Positions 30,938 to 32,925 of a DNA stretch of 32,925 bases are shown here, piece by piece. The stretch's first letter is position 1. Each line of letters begins with the position of its first letter. The notes under the pieces are model-generated. The model worked only from the letters and a program-made list of their open reading frames with translations. It was not told the origin of the DNA and searched no databases. The position numbers and the translations under genes were made by a program. The DNA lies in the NCBI GenBank assembly GCA_905181995.1, contig CAJIZO010000125.1:1-32925 (forward strand), written 5' to 3'. This stretch comes from Flavobacteriaceae bacterium TMED48. GTDB lineage: Bacteria; Pseudomonadota; Gammaproteobacteria; Pseudomonadales; Porticoccaceae.

Positions 30938-32803
30938 ATGAGCGTGAAACGGATTACTTTGGCAACTATTCTGACCGCTTTAAGCGGCTTGTGCTGGCCT
31001 GCCGTGGATGCTGGAAAAAGCCCGACTGAGGCGACTGATATCGGCGCAACCCTTTATCAGCAGCGTTGTGCCGGCTGCCATGATGGCCCGGTTGCGCGCG
31101 CGCCGCACAAAATCGTCTTCCCGATGCTCGGCCCAGAGTACATTCTTGATGCCCTAAATAATGGCATCATGCAAGCTCAGGCGAGCGGCCTCTCCGAACA
31201 GCAAAAGATCGCCCTAGCCGAGCATCTTGGCGACCGCGCACTGACCTCCCAAGACGCTGCAGCGACCCTTTACTGCGCCAATGAAAAGCCGGCAGTAGTG
31301 GCAAATGGTTCGTCAAATACGGTTTTAAGTTGGGGTATGGGGCCGACCAATAGCCGCGCGATCGATGCCAAAACAGCGCGTTTAAAGGCAGCCGATGTGA
31401 ACAACTTAAAGCTAAAGTGGGCGTTCGCTTATCCCGGCGCAACGCGCGCTAGATCACAGCCGATTGTCAGTCGTGGTGAGGTATTTGTCGGCAGCCAAAA
31501 CGGCACTGTATTCGCGCTCGACCTCGCCAGTGGCTGCGCCCACTGGACATTTTCTGCCGACAGTGAAGTTCGCCACGCACTCTCGCTCAGCCACGCTAGT
31601 GAAGACGCGCCAGAACGTTTGTACTTTGGCGACTTCGATGGCGCGGTCTATGCCATAGATCGTTCCAGCGGCAAACTGGTATGGAAGAGCGCGGTCAACG
31701 ACCACCCAGATACCACCATTACCGGCAGTCCTAAATTGCACGGAGACACGCTCTACGTGCCCCTGTCGTCGCGAGAATGGGCATCTGCCGCCAATCCGGC
31801 TTATCCATGCTGTACGTTTCGTGGCGGTGTGGTAGCGCTCAATATCGCCGATGGCAGTCGTCGATGGGTCGCCTACAGCGTCGATAAAGCACAGCCGACC
31901 GGCAGCAAGAATACCCTTGGGGTCAACTTGATGGCGCCATCGGGCGCGCCGGTTTGGAACAGCCCCACAATCGATGTCGAGCGCAATCGGCTTTACATAG
32001 GTACCGGAGAAAACTACTCCTCTCCCGCTTCAGCAACCAGCGATGCAGTAATGGCTATCGATTTAGACGACGGTAAAATACTCTGGACGCACCAAGCGCT
32101 CGCTAATGACGCGTGGAATATGGCGTGCTTTGTCGGCGGTTTGCGCGGTAATTGCCCGACGGAAAATGGCCCTGATCTGGATATTGGTGCTTCGGTGATC
32201 TTGCACCGTGGATCATCGGGGCGAGATGTTTTGCTGGTAGGGCAGAAGTCGGGGCATGTGTTTGCCCTCGATCCGGACCAAGAGGGAAAATTGTTGTGGA
32301 AAACGAAAATCGGCAATGGCGGTTTCGTCGGCGGCGTCCACTGGGGGATGACGGCGATGGCGGACAGTTTGTACGCGTCGATTGCGGACAGTGACTTTGG
32401 TCTCGATGAGGTTTGGAAAGGCACTCCCGGACTGTATTCGGTGGACATCGCTAGTGGCGACGTCAATTGGTACACCGCGGCGCAAGATCGCTGCCCCAAA
32501 GACAGTCGACCTGCCTGCGACCAGGGGCTGTCTGCGGCCATCACGTCAATCCCAGGCGTAGTATTTGCCGGTGCGTTCGATGGCTTCCTTCGCGCTTATC
32601 GACAATCCGATGGCAACATCTTGTGGGAGTATCCGACAAATCAATCGTTTACCAGCGTATCCGGGGCACCGGCCCATGGTGGCGCGATTGAGTCCGATGG
32701 TCCGGTAGTGGTCGACGGCACGCTGCTGGTGAATTCGGGTTATTCGTTTGGCTCGCGGATGCCGGGCAACGTGTTACTGGCGTTCACGGTAGACGGAAAA
32801 TAA
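30938..32803 (+). CDS. cytochrome c / PQQ-binding beta-propeller dehydrogenase (polyvinyl-alcohol-dehydrogenase-like)
   Basis: N-terminal signal peptide and CAGCH heme motif, then PQQ-type propeller repeats (VFVGSQNGTVFALDLASG, VYAIDRSSGKLVW, MAIDLDDGKILWTHQ) and adjacent-cysteine motif YPCCTFRGG; Met at 30938 (ORF opens 30863). Confidence 0.85.
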   Translation: MSVKRITLATILTALSGLCWPAVDAGKSPTEATDIGATLYQQRCAGCHDGPVARAPHKIVFPMLGPEYILDALNNGIMQAQASGLSEQQKIALAEHLGDRALTSQDAAATLYCANEKPAVVANGSSNTVLSWGMGPTNSRAIDAKTARLKAADVNNLKLKWAFAYPGATRARSQPIVSRGEVFVGSQNGTVFALDLASGCAHWTFSADSEVRHALSLSHASEDAPERLYFGDFDGAVYAIDRSSGKLVWKSAVNDHPDTTITGSPKLHGDTLYVPLSSREWASAANPAYPCCTFRGGVVALNIADGSRRWVAYSVDKAQPTGSKNTLGVNLMAPSGAPVWNSPTIDVERNRLYIGTGENYSSPASATSDAVMAIDLDDGKILWTHQALANDAWNMACFVGGLRGNCPTENGPDLDIGASVILHRGSSGRDVLLVGQKSGHVFALDPDQEGKLLWKTKIGNGGFVGGVHWGMTAMADSLYASIADSDFGLDEVWKGTPGLYSVDIASGDVNWYTAAQDRCPKDSRPACDQGLSAAITSIPGVVFAGAFDGFLRAYRQSDGNILWEYPTNQSFTSVSGAPAHGGAIESDGPVVVDGTLLVNSGYSFGSRMPGNVLLAFTVDGK

Positions 32804-32863
32804 CGCGATTATCAAGGTGGGTGATCCACCGCAAAGTTGACTACTTGTTAAAGGAATAGCGAC

Positions 32864-32925
32864 ATGGCCTCTAAGAATGGCAAAACCAACGCGCCGATGA
32901 GCAAGGCAGATATGCTAGCCAGCTA
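32864..32925 (+). CDS. 5' end of a truncated CDS running off the window
   Basis: AAAGGA RBS-like sequence then ATG GCC TCT AAG AAT GGC AAA..., open to the window end (MASKNGKTNAPMSKADMLAS). Confidence 0.5.
   Translation, partial: MASKNGKTNAPMSKADMLAS

Noticed and set aside
32014-32544. 176-aa minus-strand ORF
   Set aside because: Antisense within the PQQ propeller gene.

Overview
Gammaproteobacterium-like chromosomal segment in three blocks. (1) 231-10758, minus strand: conserved housekeeping block glmS, glmU and the complete F1Fo ATP synthase operon (atpC, D, G, A, H, F, E, B, I). (2) 10971-24566: a DUF3604 protein, then a CoA-ester catabolic region. It has a five-gene minus-strand cluster (SCP2-type thiolase, HMG-CoA-synthase-like/DUF35 fusion, SDR, acyl-CoA dehydrogenase, BadI/MenB-like crotonase) divergent from a plus-strand group (PPOX-class flavin/F420-type protein, acyl-CoA ligase, SDR, MaoC-like hydratase, amidohydrolase). 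The divergent intergenic region carries a pair of near-identical operator-like palindromes. (3) 24577-30306: a compact, partly overlapping coenzyme F420 cluster (npdG, cofE, cofD, cofC, fused cofG/cofH = fbiC), followed by a SnoaL/DUF4440-like lipoprotein and a cytochrome c / PQQ beta-propeller dehydrogenase. The most notable items are the F420 operon next to a likely F420/flavin-dependent ring-degradation pathway, an HMGCS-like/DUF35 fusion in which all three catalytic positions appear replaced (Cys to Gln, Glu to Thr, His to Ala), and the paired operators. No tRNA, rRNA, CRISPR array or clear transposase was seen. All family calls are by reading the translated proteins; no database search was run.
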